From an uncultured Prevotellaceae bacterium (GTDB lineage: Bacteria > Bacteroidota > Bacteroidia > Bacteroidales > Bacteroidaceae): DNA of 64,000 nt. The position numbers were made by a program, and so were the translations under genes. Each line of letters opens with the position of its first letter. Position 1 is the stretch's first letter. The notes beneath the pieces are model-generated. The model was not told where the DNA came from. It was given only the letters and a program-made list of their open reading frames with translations, and did no database searches. The stretch lies in assembly GCA_947165505.1 (NCBI GenBank), contig CAMVAT010000012.1, positions 1 through 64,000 of the forward strand. Direction: 5' to 3'. Positions 17,806 to 27,985 of this stretch are shown one piece after another.

Positions 17806-18408
17806 ATGACAGAGCAATTATCAGAACAGGTCAAGTCCATCAAAAGGTCGTTCAGGCTTTATATGAATGGTGTCACGGCTGCATCCATGCGGCAGAAGGG
17901 TGTGAATTATCATCTGAATTGGGGCGTTTCTGTCATGGACCTTAAGCGGATGGCAGACGAGATCGGCTACAACTACAGTTTGTCTATTGAACTGTGGAAA
18001 GAGAATATCCGTGAGTGTAAAATCTTGGCAGCCATGGTGATGCCACCAGAACGAATGTTGCCAGAAGTAGTAGATGTATGGATGGAACAGATACCCACAT
18101 TAGAAATAGCCGAATCATTGTCTTTTCATCTGTTACAATATTTAGATGGAGCGCCAGAAATGGCTTTCAGGTGGATTGCGTCTGACCGTTATTACCATCG
18201 CATTTGTGGCTACCATATTTTAGCGCGTTTATTCTCAAGGAAGGAAGAACCCGATGAGCGTGGAATCAATGAGTATCTTGACCAAGTAGCCGTGGCTTTG
18301 TCTGATGAGCAGAGCACCATACGCAAAGCAGCGGCCAATAGCCTGCACTGGTTTGAAGAATTAGGTGAAATATACCAGAAAATGGCTCGTCATGCCATTA
18401 AACACTGA
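17806..18408 (+). CDS. AlkD-like helical-repeat protein
   Basis: A 200-residue, all-helical soluble protein. Patterns such as YYHRICGYHILARLFSRKE and STIRKAAANSLHWFEELG resemble HEAT repeats of the AlkD DNA-alkylation-repair family. The active-site residues of true AlkD glycosylases (a Trp/Asp/Arg cleft) cannot be confirmed by eye. Bacteroidota often carry such small members with no tested function. It lies 35 bases after the DPP III gene, probably in the same operon, and is tail-to-tail with two tRNA genes. Confidence 0.72.
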   Translation: MTEQLSEQVKSIKRSFRLYMNGVTAASMRQKGVNYHLNWGVSVMDLKRMADEIGYNYSLSIELWKENIRECKILAAMVMPPERMLPEVVDVWMEQIPTLEIAESLSFHLLQYLDGAPEMAFRWIASDRYYHRICGYHILARLFSRKEEPDERGINEYLDQVAVALSDEQSTIRKAAANSLHWFEELGEIYQKMARHAIKH

Positions 18409-18417
18409 TAATCAGCC

Positions 18418-18493
18418 TGGAGCGGTAAACGGGGCTCGAACCCGCGACCTTCGGCTTGGGAAGCCAACGCTCTGCCAACTGAGCTACTACCGC
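18418..18493 (-). tRNA. tRNA-Gly(CCC)
   Basis: The minus strand reads GCGGTAG..., with acceptor partner TTACCGC, anticodon stem TTGGC/GCCGA and loop TTCCCAA, giving anticodon CCC (codon GGG). The T-arm loop is TTCGAGC, and the CCA end is encoded. It lies 21 bases downstream of tRNA-Thr, probably on one transcript. Confidence 0.95.
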
Positions 18494-18514
18494 AAAAAAG
18501 GGAGATAATCTTTG

Positions 18515-18587
18515 AGCCGATACCGGGACTCGAACCCGGGACCTATTCATTACGAATGAATTGCTCTACCAACTGAGCCATATCGGC
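18515..18587 (-). tRNA. tRNA-Thr(CGT)
   Basis: The minus strand reads GCCGATATGGCTCAGTTGG.... The acceptor stem GCCGATA pairs with TATCGGC, and the anticodon stem ATTCA/TGAAT encloses TTCGTAA, giving anticodon CGU (codon ACG). No CCA is encoded, unlike the adjacent tRNA-Gly. Confidence 0.95.
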
Positions 18588-18626
18588 TTTTTGCAAAAAG
18601 CAACTGCATTTTGCAGAAATGCGGTG

Positions 18627-18657
18627 CAAAGGTAATCTCTTTTTTTTTACCAGCAAA
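18627..18657 (-). promoter_or_regulatory. Promoter of the tRNA-Thr/tRNA-Gly pair
   Basis: On the minus strand, TTTG (18654-18657), a 19-base spacer and TACCTTTG (18627-18634). It lies about 40 bases before tRNA-Thr. Confidence 0.65.
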
Positions 18658-18664
18658 ATTTTTC

Positions 18665-21481
18665 TTAACTTATTTTTCCACAAAGATACTTTCCCGTGAT
18701 GCTTTTTTCACATTTGGACACTTCCTCTGGTGTTCCCACGCACACGACGGATCCACCTTTGTCTCCACCTTCCGGACCTAAGTCAATGACATGGTCGGCA
18801 CATTTGATGATGTCTAAATTATGCTCTATGACGATGATGGTATGTCCGCGCTGTATCAATTTGTCAAATGCTGTCAACAGCCGTTTGATATCCTTGAAAT
18901 GAAGGCCCGTCGTGGGCTCGTCAAAAATAAAGAGGGTAGGGGTCTGTTTCTCTTGCCCGATGTAATAAGCCAATTTCACCCGCTGGTTTTCACCACCCGA
19001 TAGCGTCGATGAACTTTGTCCCAACTTGATATAGCCTAATCCTACCTCCTCAAGGGGCAGCAGGCGGTCAACGATTGTTTTCTGTCGGCCTTCACTGAAA
19101 AATTCAACCGCTTCGCTGACAGTCATATCCAGCACCTCGGCTATGTTTTTCCCGCGATACTTCACATCGAGAATATCACGTTTGAACCGCTGGCCGTGGC
19201 ATGCCTCACATACCAGTTCCAGGTCGGCCATAAACTGCATCTCGACGGTGATGACGCCGGCGCCTTTACACTCTTCACATCTGCCCCCGTCAGCATTAAA
19301 GGAGAAGTATTGGGGACTGAAGCCCAATTGTTTTGACAAGGGCTGTTCAGAGAACAACTGCCGTATAGCATCGAAAGCCTTCACGTATGTGACAGGATTA
19401 GACCGGGTACTTTTGCCTATCGGATTCTGATCGACAAATTCCACATGGCCGATAGACCGCCAATCGCCTTCCAGGGAAGAATACTCCCCTGGCGGTTCAC
19501 ACACCTCGTCTAGACGCCGTTTGAGGGCAGGGTAGAGGATTCCTTTGACGAGCGAAGACTTGCCGCTACCGCTTACGCCAGTCACAGCCGTGAAGACATT
19601 GAGCGGGAACACCACATCAATCCCCCGCAGGTTGTTCATTCTCGCGCCTTTCAGCACAATCGACATATTCCACGGCCTGCGGGTGTCGGGCACTTCAATA
19701 TGCTCGCCTCCTGTTAAGAAACTGAGGGTATGGCTTCTCGGGAATTCGGCAGCCAACTCGGGGGTGATATGCTCTGCCGCACCCTGAAAAACGATTTCAC
19801 CGCCTAATCGTCCGGCGTCAGGTCCCACATCAATGAGATAGTCGGCTGCGCGAATCATATCCTCATCATGTTCGACGACCATCACCGTATTGCCTAACGA
19901 TTGCAAATCGCGTAAGACATGGATCAAACGGTCAGTGTCTCGGCTATGTAATCCAATGCTGGGTTCATCCAGTATATAGAGCGATCCGACCAACGAACTA
20001 CCCAACGAGGTCGTCAGGTTGATGCGTTGGCTTTCACCACCACTGAGAGTGTTGGAGCGACGATTGAGCGTCAAGTAACTAAGTCCCACATTCACAAGGA
20101 ATTGCAATCGGCTGTTAATCTCAATAAGTATGCGTTTGGAGACGGCAGCATCATGGTCGTCTAACTGCAATTTGGCAAACCAATCCTTGAGTGCCCAGAC
20201 GGGCATCTCTACCAATTCAGAAATACTTCTTCCGCCAATCTTCACATAGTCGGCCTCTTTTTTCAGTCTTGTGCCATGGCAGACCGGGCATACGGTTTTG
20301 CCGCGATAGCGACTCAGCATCACCCTGTACTGTATCTTATATTGGTTTTCTTTGACCATTTGGAAAAAAGCGTCGATAGACACTTGGTCATTGAGGTCGC
20401 GCTTGCGGTCGGAGGGCAGACCATGCCAGAGCCAGTCTTTCTCTGTGCGCGACAACTCATAATAAGGCTTGAAGATCGGGAAATCATCTATTGCAGCGCG
20501 ACGGCAAAACTCCTCTTGCCACATCTTCATCTTTTCACCATGCCAGCATTGTACACAGCCATCGTACACACTTAAAGAAGAGTTGGGTATCACCAACTTC
20601 TCATCGATGCCTATCACACTGCCAAACCCTTCGCACTCAGGACAGGCACCAGCTGGCGAATTAAAAGAAAACATGTTGTCGTTGGGCTCTTCAAATCGAA
20701 TGCCATCAGCCTCAAAACGCGTAGAGAATGTATAGGAGATGTTTGATGGTAAAAAAAGCAGTTTGCAGGTGCCATCGCCCTCGTAAAACGCCGTCTCTGC
20801 AGAATCAATCAGTCGCGACAGCGAATCGGGTGCTGAATCAACCGACATTCGGTCTATCAGCAACAAGATGTCACTACGGCGAATAGATGCAAGGTCTTTC
20901 TGTTGCTCGATGAAATCTTCTATCCGATAATATTCACCTTTATAATAAAGACGTACATAACCCTGCTGGAGCAGCATCTGCAACTGACGTGACAGCGTGC
21001 GGTCGTCAGACTCTCGCAAAGGTGCCATTACACAAAACTTGGTTCCCTGCGCAAACGATTGCACACACGACACGACATCTTCTGTGGTATGTTTTTTTAC
21101 CAATTCGCCACTGACAGGTGAATAGGTCTTACCGATGCGGGCGTAAAGTAGTCGAATGTATTCGTATATCTCAGTTGATGTGCCCACCGTAGAACGCGGG
21201 TTACGGCTGATGACACGTTGTTCGATGGCTATGGCCGGAGGCAGACCTTTGATATAGTCGCATTCAGGTTTGCTCATACGTCCGAGGAACTGGCGGGCGT
21301 AGGAAGAGAGACTTTCCACATAGCGACGCTGACCCTCAGCGTAGAGTGTGTCGAATGCAAGTGATGATTTGCCGCTGCCACTGACTCCAGTCACGACGAT
21401 CAGTTGGTTGCGTGGAATGCTGATATCAATATTTTTCAGATTATTGACTCTGGCACCTTTTACTTGAATATAATCGTTCAT
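18665..21481 (-). CDS. uvrA: Excinuclease ABC subunit A
   Basis: A 938-residue DNA-damage sensor of nucleotide excision repair, with two ABC ATPase modules: Walker A GVSGSGKSSLAFDTLYAEGQ and GVSGSGKSSLVKGIL, and signatures LSGGESQRINL and LSGGENQRVKL. The second zinc module is complete (CEECKGAG...CEACHGQR). In the first, only the distal pair (GACPECEG) remains, and the expected first CxxC is replaced by STRFEADG. ATG 21479-21481 was chosen because a -7 box at 21506-21513 overlaps the longer start. It acts with UvrB and UvrC, which are not in the window. Confidence 0.95.
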   Translation of the reverse strand: MNDYIQVKGARVNNLKNIDISIPRNQLIVVTGVSGSGKSSLAFDTLYAEGQRRYVESLSSYARQFLGRMSKPECDYIKGLPPAIAIEQRVISRNPRSTVGTSTEIYEYIRLLYARIGKTYSPVSGELVKKHTTEDVVSCVQSFAQGTKFCVMAPLRESDDRTLSRQLQMLLQQGYVRLYYKGEYYRIEDFIEQQKDLASIRRSDILLLIDRMSVDSAPDSLSRLIDSAETAFYEGDGTCKLLFLPSNISYTFSTRFEADGIRFEEPNDNMFSFNSPAGACPECEGFGSVIGIDEKLVIPNSSLSVYDGCVQCWHGEKMKMWQEEFCRRAAIDDFPIFKPYYELSRTEKDWLWHGLPSDRKRDLNDQVSIDAFFQMVKENQYKIQYRVMLSRYRGKTVCPVCHGTRLKKEADYVKIGGRSISELVEMPVWALKDWFAKLQLDDHDAAVSKRILIEINSRLQFLVNVGLSYLTLNRRSNTLSGGESQRINLTTSLGSSLVGSLYILDEPSIGLHSRDTDRLIHVLRDLQSLGNTVMVVEHDEDMIRAADYLIDVGPDAGRLGGEIVFQGAAEHITPELAAEFPRSHTLSFLTGGEHIEVPDTRRPWNMSIVLKGARMNNLRGIDVVFPLNVFTAVTGVSGSGKSSLVKGILYPALKRRLDEVCEPPGEYSSLEGDWRSIGHVEFVDQNPIGKSTRSNPVTYVKAFDAIRQLFSEQPLSKQLGFSPQYFSFNADGGRCEECKGAGVITVEMQFMADLELVCEACHGQRFKRDILDVKYRGKNIAEVLDMTVSEAVEFFSEGRQKTIVDRLLPLEEVGLGYIKLGQSSSTLSGGENQRVKLAYYIGQEKQTPTLFIFDEPTTGLHFKDIKRLLTAFDKLIQRGHTIIVIEHNLDIIKCADHVIDLGPEGGDKGGSVVCVGTPEEVSKCEKSITGKYLCGKIS

Positions 21482-21505
21482 TTTAATGATAATACCAATT
21501 TTCAG

Positions 21506-21537
21506 CAAAAGTAATCAAAATATGTGGATCTCACAAA
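21506..21537 (-). promoter_or_regulatory. uvrA promoter
   Basis: On the minus strand, TTTG (21534-21537), a 20-base spacer and TACTTTTG (21506-21513). This places the transcript start near 21501, some 20 bases before the chosen ATG. Confidence 0.7.
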
Positions 21538-21705
21538 TTTTTTTATTTTTAGATTTCAAAAACCATATTCTCACAAATTCAACATAATCTACATTATGAT
21601 AAATAGAGTATGTGATTAATTTGCAAACAGAACAAAAATAGCAGGAAATTTCCCCTATTTTATAAAATGTATCAAAAAAAAGAGATGAAAGTTGAAAAAA
21701 ACACG

Positions 21706-21713
21706 TACATTTG
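21706..21713 (+). promoter_or_regulatory. -7 box TACATTTG of fucI
   Basis: TACATTTG matches TAnnTTTG and ends 41 bases before the fucI ATG. No clear -33 TTTG is seen, so an activator may be needed. Confidence 0.55.
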
Positions 21714-21754
21714 CACATTGAATCAATCAAACTATTTAAAAACCAAAATCAATT

Positions 21755-23575
21755 ATGAGCAAATATCCTAAAATTGGAATTCGTCCTACGATTGACGGCC
21801 GTCAAGGCGGCATTCGTGAAGGTCTTGAAGAGAAAACAATGAATCTGGCGTTGGCAGTAAAAAAACTGATTGAGTCGAATCTCAGAAATGGCGACGGCAG
21901 TTTTGTTGAGTGTGTCATCAGCAATACCACCATCGGCCGTGTGGGTGAAAGTGCTGCATGCGCTGAGCAGTTCGAGCGTGAAGGCGTCGGTTCGACAATC
22001 ACTGTCACATCCTGCTGGTGCTATGGCTCTGAGACGATGGACATGAATCCGTATTATCCCAAAGCTGTTTGGGGATTCAATGGCACAGAACGGCCTGGTG
22101 CTGTTTATCTTGCTGCTGTGCTTGCCGCACACGCCCAAAAGGGACTGCCTGCATACGGTATTTATGGCCATGACGTGCAAGATCTGGACGACAATTCGAT
22201 ACCTGAAGATGTGGCGGAGAAAATACTTCGTTTTGCGCGTGCAGCTCAAGCCGTAGCCACCATGCGTGGTAAGTCTTACCTCTCTATTGGCAACACTTGC
22301 ATGGGTATCGCCGGTAGCATTGTCAATGCCGATTTCTTGCAGCAGTATCTTGGTATGCGTACGGAGTATGTGTCTCTGGTAGAGATACTTAGACGCGTTG
22401 ACTTTGGTATTTACGACAAAGAGGAGTTTGAAAAAGCCATGGCCTGGGTAGAAAAGTATTGTAAACCGCAAGAGGGACATGACTATAACGAAGACCGTCC
22501 TTTGTTCCCCGGTACGCCCATGACCACCTTCAATGGAAAAGGAAAAGGAAAGAATCGCGAGGAAAAAGACCAGGATTGGGAGTTTACGGTGAAAAACATG
22601 ATGATTATCCGCGACTTGATGCAAGGTTCGCCTAAACTGTTGGAAATGGGCTATAAGGAAGAGGCCATCGGGCACAACGCCATTGCAGCGGGTGTTCAAG
22701 GCCAGCGCCAATGGACCGACTACAAGCCTAATTTCGATTTCCCTGAATCGATGATGTGCACATCGTTTGACTGGAACGGCCCTCGCGAGGCAAACATCCT
22801 TGCCACTGAAAATGATTTTCTCAATGGCATGTCGATGCTCTTTGGACATCTGCTGACCAATAAAGGTGTCATGTTCTCTGATATCCGCACCTATTGGAGT
22901 CCTGAGGCAGTTGAGCGTGTGGCTGGCAAGCGCCCCGAGGGTGCTGCGGCTGGCGGTTTCATACATCTGATCAATAGTGGTGCCACCACATTGGATGCAA
23001 CAGGCGCCATGAGCGACGAGGCGGGCAATCCCACCATCAAAGCCCATTGGGAGATGAATGAGCAGGATATGGAAGCCTGCCTCAAGGCAACCAACTGGAT
23101 GCCTGCCGACCGTGATTATTTCCGCGGTGGCGGTTATTCGTCGCATTTCCTCACCCGTGGTGGTATGCCGATGACCATGTTGCGCATCAATCTGGTTCAG
23201 GGTCTCGGTCCCGTACTGCAGTTGGCAGAAGGATGGACTGTCGAGTTAGACCCGAAGACCAATGACATCTTAGACAAGCGCACTGACCCCACATGGCCCA
23301 CCACTTGGTTCGTGCCTCGTTTAGACCCTGCTAAGGATGCATTCAAGGATGTGTATTCAGTGATGAACAACTGGGGTGCTAATCATGGTGCTATTTGCTA
23401 TGGTCATGTGGGTGCCGATTTGATTACGTTGGCCTCTATGCTTCGCATACCTGTGTGCATGCACAATATCGCTGACAAGGATATTTTCCGTCCTGCCGCA
23501 TGGAACGCCTTTGGCATGGACAAAGAGGGAGCAGACTATCGCGCTTGCCAGAACTTCGGTCCTGTCTATAAATAA
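21755..23575 (+). CDS. fucI: L-fucose isomerase
   Basis: A 606-residue cytosolic enzyme that converts L-fucose to L-fuculose (and D-arabinose to D-ribulose), the first step of fucose use. The start [22 protein letters not shown] and the blocks [56 protein letters not shown] and [15 protein letters not shown] are characteristic. The length matches the hexameric Mn-dependent enzyme. It stands alone, with its own promoter and a terminator after it. No fucose kinase or aldolase is adjacent, so the rest of the pathway must be elsewhere. Confidence 0.96.
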   Translation: MSKYPKIGIRPTIDGRQGGIREGLEEKTMNLALAVKKLIESNLRNGDGSFVECVISNTTIGRVGESAACAEQFEREGVGSTITVTSCWCYGSETMDMNPYYPKAVWGFNGTERPGAVYLAAVLAAHAQKGLPAYGIYGHDVQDLDDNSIPEDVAEKILRFARAAQAVATMRGKSYLSIGNTCMGIAGSIVNADFLQQYLGMRTEYVSLVEILRRVDFGIYDKEEFEKAMAWVEKYCKPQEGHDYNEDRPLFPGTPMTTFNGKGKGKNREEKDQDWEFTVKNMMIIRDLMQGSPKLLEMGYKEEAIGHNAIAAGVQGQRQWTDYKPNFDFPESMMCTSFDWNGPREANILATENDFLNGMSMLFGHLLTNKGVMFSDIRTYWSPEAVERVAGKRPEGAAAGGFIHLINSGATTLDATGAMSDEAGNPTIKAHWEMNEQDMEACLKATNWMPADRDYFRGGGYSSHFLTRGGMPMTMLRINLVQGLGPVLQLAEGWTVELDPKTNDILDKRTDPTWPTTWFVPRLDPAKDAFKDVYSVMNNWGANHGAICYGHVGADLITLASMLRIPVCMHNIADKDIFRPAAWNAFGMDKEGADYRACQNFGPVYK

Positions 23576-23618
23576 GATCGCTCTCCCCTACCCCATTGCT
23601 TTGCTACAGCAAGAGCTG

Positions 23619-23656
23619 AAAAAAGGTACATCCTTCAGAGGATGTACCTTTTTTAT
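23619..23656. terminator. Bidirectional terminator between fucI and mutB
   Basis: AAAAAGGTACATCC pairs with GGATGTACCTTTTT around a seven-base loop. A-rich and T-rich flanks make it usable from both sides, serving the convergent fucI and mutB genes. Confidence 0.85.
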
Positions 23657-23694
23657 AAGGAATACTTTGAATATCAGATAGTTGGCTATTCGGA

Positions 23695-25860
23695 TTATTC
23701 TTCGTCAAGGAGAATCTTCATCATCTCACAAGCCGCTTTGGCTACGGATGTGCCCGGGCCGAAGATAGCGGCCACACCTGCTTTATACAGGAAATCGTAA
23801 TCCTGAGCAGGAATCACACCACCGGCGATTACCATGATATCCTCACGGCCCAACTTCTTCAGTTCCTCAATCAACTGCGGGATGAGCGTCTTGTGTCCGG
23901 CAGCCAATGATGAAGCGCCCACGATATGCACATCGTTCTCGACAGCCTCGCGTGCTGCTTCGGCAGGCGTTTGGAACAAGGGACCCATATCCACGTCAAA
24001 GCCGCAGTCGGCATATCCCGTGGCAACCACCTTGGCACCTCGGTCATGACCGTCCTGTCCCATCTTAGCGACAAAGATACGCGGACGGCGTCCTTCGCGT
24101 TTCGCAAATTTCTCAGTCAACTCACAAGCTTTCTCAAAGTCGGAGTCGTTTTTACTTTCACTGCTATACACACCTGAAATGGTTCTAATTACTGCTTTAT
24201 ATCTGCCCACGATTTCCTCGCAAGCATCGGAAATCTCGCCAAGCGTGCAGCGCAGTTGTGCAGCTTTGACAGCGAGAGCCAAGAGGTTCTTGTCTGATTT
24301 CTTACCTTCGCTAAACTCACGCACACACTCCGTGATCTCTTTCAATGCAGCCTGACAAGCAGCCTCGTCGCGGGCGCTACGCACCTGTGCGAGGCTCTCT
24401 TCCTGCTGTTTGCGCACGGCCGTGTTGTCAACCTCAAGGATGTCGATAGGATCCTCATGGTCCAGACGGTATTTGTTAGTGCCTACGATCGTCTGTACCC
24501 CCGAGTCGATACGCGCCTGCGTGCGGGCGGCAGCCTCTTCGATACGCATCTTGGGCAGACCGGTCTCAATGGCTTTGGCCATACCGCCGAGTTTCTCAAT
24601 CTCTTGGATATGCTCCCAAGCCTTGTGTACCAACTCATTGGTCAGTGTCTCTACATAGTAAGAACCTGCCCAAGGGTCAATCTGCTTGCAGACCTTCGTC
24701 TCGTTCTGAATATAAATCTGTGTGTTACGGGCGATACGTGCAGAGAAATCGGTAGGCAGAGCGATGGCCTCGTCGAGCGCATTGGTGTGCAACGACTGGG
24801 TGTGCCCCAGCACAGCAGCCATAGCCTCGATACAGGTACGTCCGACATTATTAAATGGGTCTTGCTCTGTCAGTGACCATCCGGATGTCTGTGAATGGGT
24901 ACGCAATGCCAGCGATTTGGGATTGGTAGCGCCAAAACTCTTCACGATCTTAGCCCACAACAGACGTCCGGCACGCATCTTCGCAATCTCCATGAAGTGG
25001 TTCATGCCGATGGCCCAGAAGAACGACAGACGAGGAGCGAAAGCATCTACGGGGATGCCTGCATTGACACCCGTGCGCAGATAATCCATACCGTCGGCCA
25101 GCGTGTAGGCCAACTCAATGTCTGCGGTGGCGCCTGCCTCTTGCATGTGGTAGCCGGAGATAGAGATGGAGTTGAACTTCGGCATGTTCTGAGAGGTATA
25201 TTCAAAGATGTCGGCGATAATCTTCATTGAGAATGCTGGCGGATAAATATAAGTGTTACGCACCATAAACTCTTTGAGGATATCGTTTTGGATGGTTCCA
25301 GCCATTTCCTCGAGTTTAGCGCCTTGCTCCAAACCTGCCACGATGTAAAAAGCAAGGATAGGCAGCACGGCACCGTTCATGGTCATTGACACCGACATCT
25401 TGTTGAGAGGAATGCCAGCGAACAGCACTTTCATGTTCTCCTCATTGCAGATAGACACACCAGCCTTACCTACATCGCCTACCACACGGGCATTGTCAGG
25501 GTCATAACCGCGGTGGGTGGGAAGGTCAAAAGCCACCGACAGACCTTTCTGGCCAGAGGCCAGGTTTCGGCGGTAGAAAGCATTCGACTCCTCGGCGGTG
25601 GAGAAGCCAGCGTACTGGCGGATGGTCCAGGGACGGAAAGGATACATCATGGAATACGGGCCGCGGAGGTATGGGGGAATACCTGCGGTATAGTCGAGAT
25701 GCTCCATCCCTTCCAAGTCTTCCTTGGTATATACAGGACGAACCTCAATATGTTCGGGAGTTTTCCAATTAGGCTTGATACCGTTAGCCTCAATCCATTC
25801 AGTGCCGTTAACGGGATGAATCCCGGCATATATGTCAATATCTTTAAAATTCTTTCTCAT
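23695..25860 (-). CDS. mutB: Methylmalonyl-CoA mutase large (catalytic) subunit
   Basis: A 721-residue adenosylcobalamin enzyme that interconverts succinyl-CoA and (R)-methylmalonyl-CoA, a key step from succinate to propionate in Bacteroidota. The N-terminal barrel shows [27 protein letters not shown] and [14 protein letters not shown]. The C-terminal B12-binding domain has the base-off cobalamin motif [10 protein letters not shown] (DxHxxG), with [12 protein letters not shown] and [12 protein letters not shown]. It follows mutA after 24 bases and pairs with it as a heterodimer. Confidence 0.97.
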   Translation of the reverse strand: MRKNFKDIDIYAGIHPVNGTEWIEANGIKPNWKTPEHIEVRPVYTKEDLEGMEHLDYTAGIPPYLRGPYSMMYPFRPWTIRQYAGFSTAEESNAFYRRNLASGQKGLSVAFDLPTHRGYDPDNARVVGDVGKAGVSICNEENMKVLFAGIPLNKMSVSMTMNGAVLPILAFYIVAGLEQGAKLEEMAGTIQNDILKEFMVRNTYIYPPAFSMKIIADIFEYTSQNMPKFNSISISGYHMQEAGATADIELAYTLADGMDYLRTGVNAGIPVDAFAPRLSFFWAIGMNHFMEIAKMRAGRLLWAKIVKSFGATNPKSLALRTHSQTSGWSLTEQDPFNNVGRTCIEAMAAVLGHTQSLHTNALDEAIALPTDFSARIARNTQIYIQNETKVCKQIDPWAGSYYVETLTNELVHKAWEHIQEIEKLGGMAKAIETGLPKMRIEEAAARTQARIDSGVQTIVGTNKYRLDHEDPIDILEVDNTAVRKQQEESLAQVRSARDEAACQAALKEITECVREFSEGKKSDKNLLALAVKAAQLRCTLGEISDACEEIVGRYKAVIRTISGVYSSESKNDSDFEKACELTEKFAKREGRRPRIFVAKMGQDGHDRGAKVVATGYADCGFDVDMGPLFQTPAEAAREAVENDVHIVGASSLAAGHKTLIPQLIEELKKLGREDIMVIAGGVIPAQDYDFLYKAGVAAIFGPGTSVAKAACEMMKILLDEE

Positions 25861-25884
25861 GACTGTGATTTGTTACTGACGACA

Positions 25885-27735
25885 TTAAATACCTAATTTC
25901 TGATTATATTCCTTAAGCGTTTCAAGAACATTGCAACGTACGTGGACAAAATTCTCTATACCTGCAGCCTTCAAATCTTCCATGCAAGCAGGTGCACCAG
26001 CCACGACAAACATGGCACGGCCATTAAGATATTTGAATGCGGGAATGGCATATTCTGCATATTCATCGTCACTTGAACAAATGACAACGATGTCGGCTCC
26101 AGCCTCCAATGCCGCGTCAACACCTTCCTCTACGGTCTTGAAACCTAAATTGTCTATCACCTTATATCCTGCACACGCCAGGAAATTGCACGAGAACTGC
26201 GCGCGTGCCTGCCTCATGGCCAGATTGCCTATGGTAAGCATAAATGCCACAGGTGTCTTCGCGTTTTCTGTGTGGATGCGCAAATCCTCGAAGTCGGCTG
26301 CCAGACGGGTGCTCTCAATCGCTTTGAAAGCGGTGTCCTCGCTTTGGCCACAGCCGCAGTTGGCACCTAAGGCGCGTTTGCCGTCAGATTTCTCTGTGAA
26401 GTTGGGGAATTGGTTGGTTCCCAACAGGAATTCTTTGCGTTTGGCTGCATCGCCATGTCGCTTCACATTGGTGGCGTTGATGTCTTCCTGCACGGTACCT
26501 GCTTTCACTGCGGCCAGGAAACCACCTTCCTCTTCCACCTTCAGGAAAATCTTCCATCCCTCTTGAGCCAGACTGTCTGTCAGATGCTCAATATAGTAAG
26601 AGCCGGCTCCCGGGTCAACGATTTGTCCGAAATGACTCTCTTCCTTCAGCAGCAACTGCTGGTTGCGTGCGATCCGCTCAGAGAAGTCTGTCGGCTCTTC
26701 GTATGGAGCGTCAAATGGAGTGACGACCATCGAGTGAACGCCAGCCAAGGCAGCACTCATCGCTTCGGTCTGGCTGCGCAAGAGATTGACATAGCTGTCG
26801 AAGATGGTCTGGTTGTATCTCGACGTGGTGGCGTTGACAATCATTTTGCATGAATTATCATCTTTTGGCTCATATTGTTTGACAATCTGCGCCCAAAGCA
26901 GACGTGCGGCACGGAATTTAGCCAATTCCATGAAATAGTTTTCCGACACGCCCATATTAAACTTGATTTTAGTGGCAGCCAGATCTACGTCAACACCAGC
27001 CTCTGTCAGCTGCTGCAAATATTCATTTCCCCATGCGAGGGCATATCCCAGTTCCTGTACGATATACGCACCGGCATTATTCAGCGCTTCAGAGTTGATG
27101 GTGATACATCTGAATGACGGATAGTCCTTCAGTACCTTGATCAATTCAGGTGCTACGGCAAGCAGGCCGGAGGCATCCTTCCCCTTCATCACCATTTTCT
27201 CAATGGGGTCGAAGTCGATAGAGCCAACGACTTTTTCCTTGTCATATCCTTTTTCCTCGAAATAGGCCACAAGAATCTCTGCCAATTCTACGGAATGCCT
27301 CTTGCACGTATTGAAGTTCACCTCGATGACATCACAATAGATGTTATCAAGAAGTGTACGTACAAACTCGGCACTTACCTTGTCGCCGGGAATCGTAAAT
27401 CCCAGAGAGTCGATGCCCCTGTTGAGAATGTCAAGAGCTTTTTTGTTTGCCTCTGCCGCATCGGATGCAAAGATGTTTTGTCTGACATACCAGATGTTGT
27501 TGTCTTTGTGATTTCCTCTCACGAACGGGAATTCACCTGGAAGAGCATCCGGGGTCTTCAGCTTCAATACATCCTCGCGCCGATAAAACGGCTGCACATT
27601 AAAACCTTCGTTTGTTCTCCAAACAAGTTTCTTATTAAAGTCTGCACCTTTCAGATCGACTTGAATCTTATCAAGCCATTCTTGAGTGGTCGGTGCAGGA
27701 AACTCACTGAAGAGTTTTTCCTTGTTGTTTGACAT
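25885..27735 (-). CDS. mutA: Methylmalonyl-CoA mutase small subunit
   Basis: A 616-residue structural partner of MutB. The mutase barrel is recognisable (PTTQEWLDKIQVDLKGADFNKKLVW, GVSENYFMELAKFRAARLLWAQIV). The C-terminal B12-fold domain lacks the DxHxxG cobalamin motif and has GNLAMRQARAQFS in its place, as expected of the non-catalytic subunit. ATG 27733-27735 was chosen because it begins MSNNKEKLFSEFPAP. The in-frame start 69 bases upstream adds a sequence unlike the family. mutA and mutB form one operon from the promoter at 27824-27831. Confidence 0.94.
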   Translation of the reverse strand: MSNNKEKLFSEFPAPTTQEWLDKIQVDLKGADFNKKLVWRTNEGFNVQPFYRREDVLKLKTPDALPGEFPFVRGNHKDNNIWYVRQNIFASDAAEANKKALDILNRGIDSLGFTIPGDKVSAEFVRTLLDNIYCDVIEVNFNTCKRHSVELAEILVAYFEEKGYDKEKVVGSIDFDPIEKMVMKGKDASGLLAVAPELIKVLKDYPSFRCITINSEALNNAGAYIVQELGYALAWGNEYLQQLTEAGVDVDLAATKIKFNMGVSENYFMELAKFRAARLLWAQIVKQYEPKDDNSCKMIVNATTSRYNQTIFDSYVNLLRSQTEAMSAALAGVHSMVVTPFDAPYEEPTDFSERIARNQQLLLKEESHFGQIVDPGAGSYYIEHLTDSLAQEGWKIFLKVEEEGGFLAAVKAGTVQEDINATNVKRHGDAAKRKEFLLGTNQFPNFTEKSDGKRALGANCGCGQSEDTAFKAIESTRLAADFEDLRIHTENAKTPVAFMLTIGNLAMRQARAQFSCNFLACAGYKVIDNLGFKTVEEGVDAALEAGADIVVICSSDDEYAEYAIPAFKYLNGRAMFVVAGAPACMEDLKAAGIENFVHVRCNVLETLKEYNQKLGI

Positions 27736-27823
27736 AGTGTTATTATATAAGTATTTAAATATGTATTTGCCAAAGAAGGCAATTGACATCAGAATGATAC
27801 GCAACTGAGGTCATTTGAACGTG

Positions 27824-27831
27824 CAAAAATA
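27824..27831 (-). promoter_or_regulatory. -7 box TATTTTTG of mutAB
   Basis: TATTTTTG on the minus strand, implying a leader of about 80 bases. At the -33 distance only TTTC is found. Back-to-back with the AspT-like gene promoter at 27958. Confidence 0.55.
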
Positions 27832-27957
27832 GTGTTTTTTCCTGACATTTGAAAATAATTGAGAATAAAATATTCTTAAAACGTAAAAAAAACAAAAACT
27901 TTATGCTCATATCAAAAAAAAAGTGGGCAAAAATTAGTCTATGCGCACATTTTTGAG

Positions 27958-27965
27958 TAATTTTG
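27958..27965 (+). promoter_or_regulatory. -7 box TAATTTTG of the AspT-like transporter
   Basis: TAATTTTG ends 20 bases before the ATG at 27986. TTAG lies 20 bases upstream as a near -33 element. Confidence 0.6.
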
Positions 27966-27985
27966 CAACCAATTTTTAGTAATAC

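Noticed and set aside
21749..23146. A 465-residue open frame on the minus strand opposite fucI
   Set aside because: It lies fully inside fucI, has no family resemblance or promoter, and its composition (His/Arg/Cys-rich) is typical of an antisense shadow.
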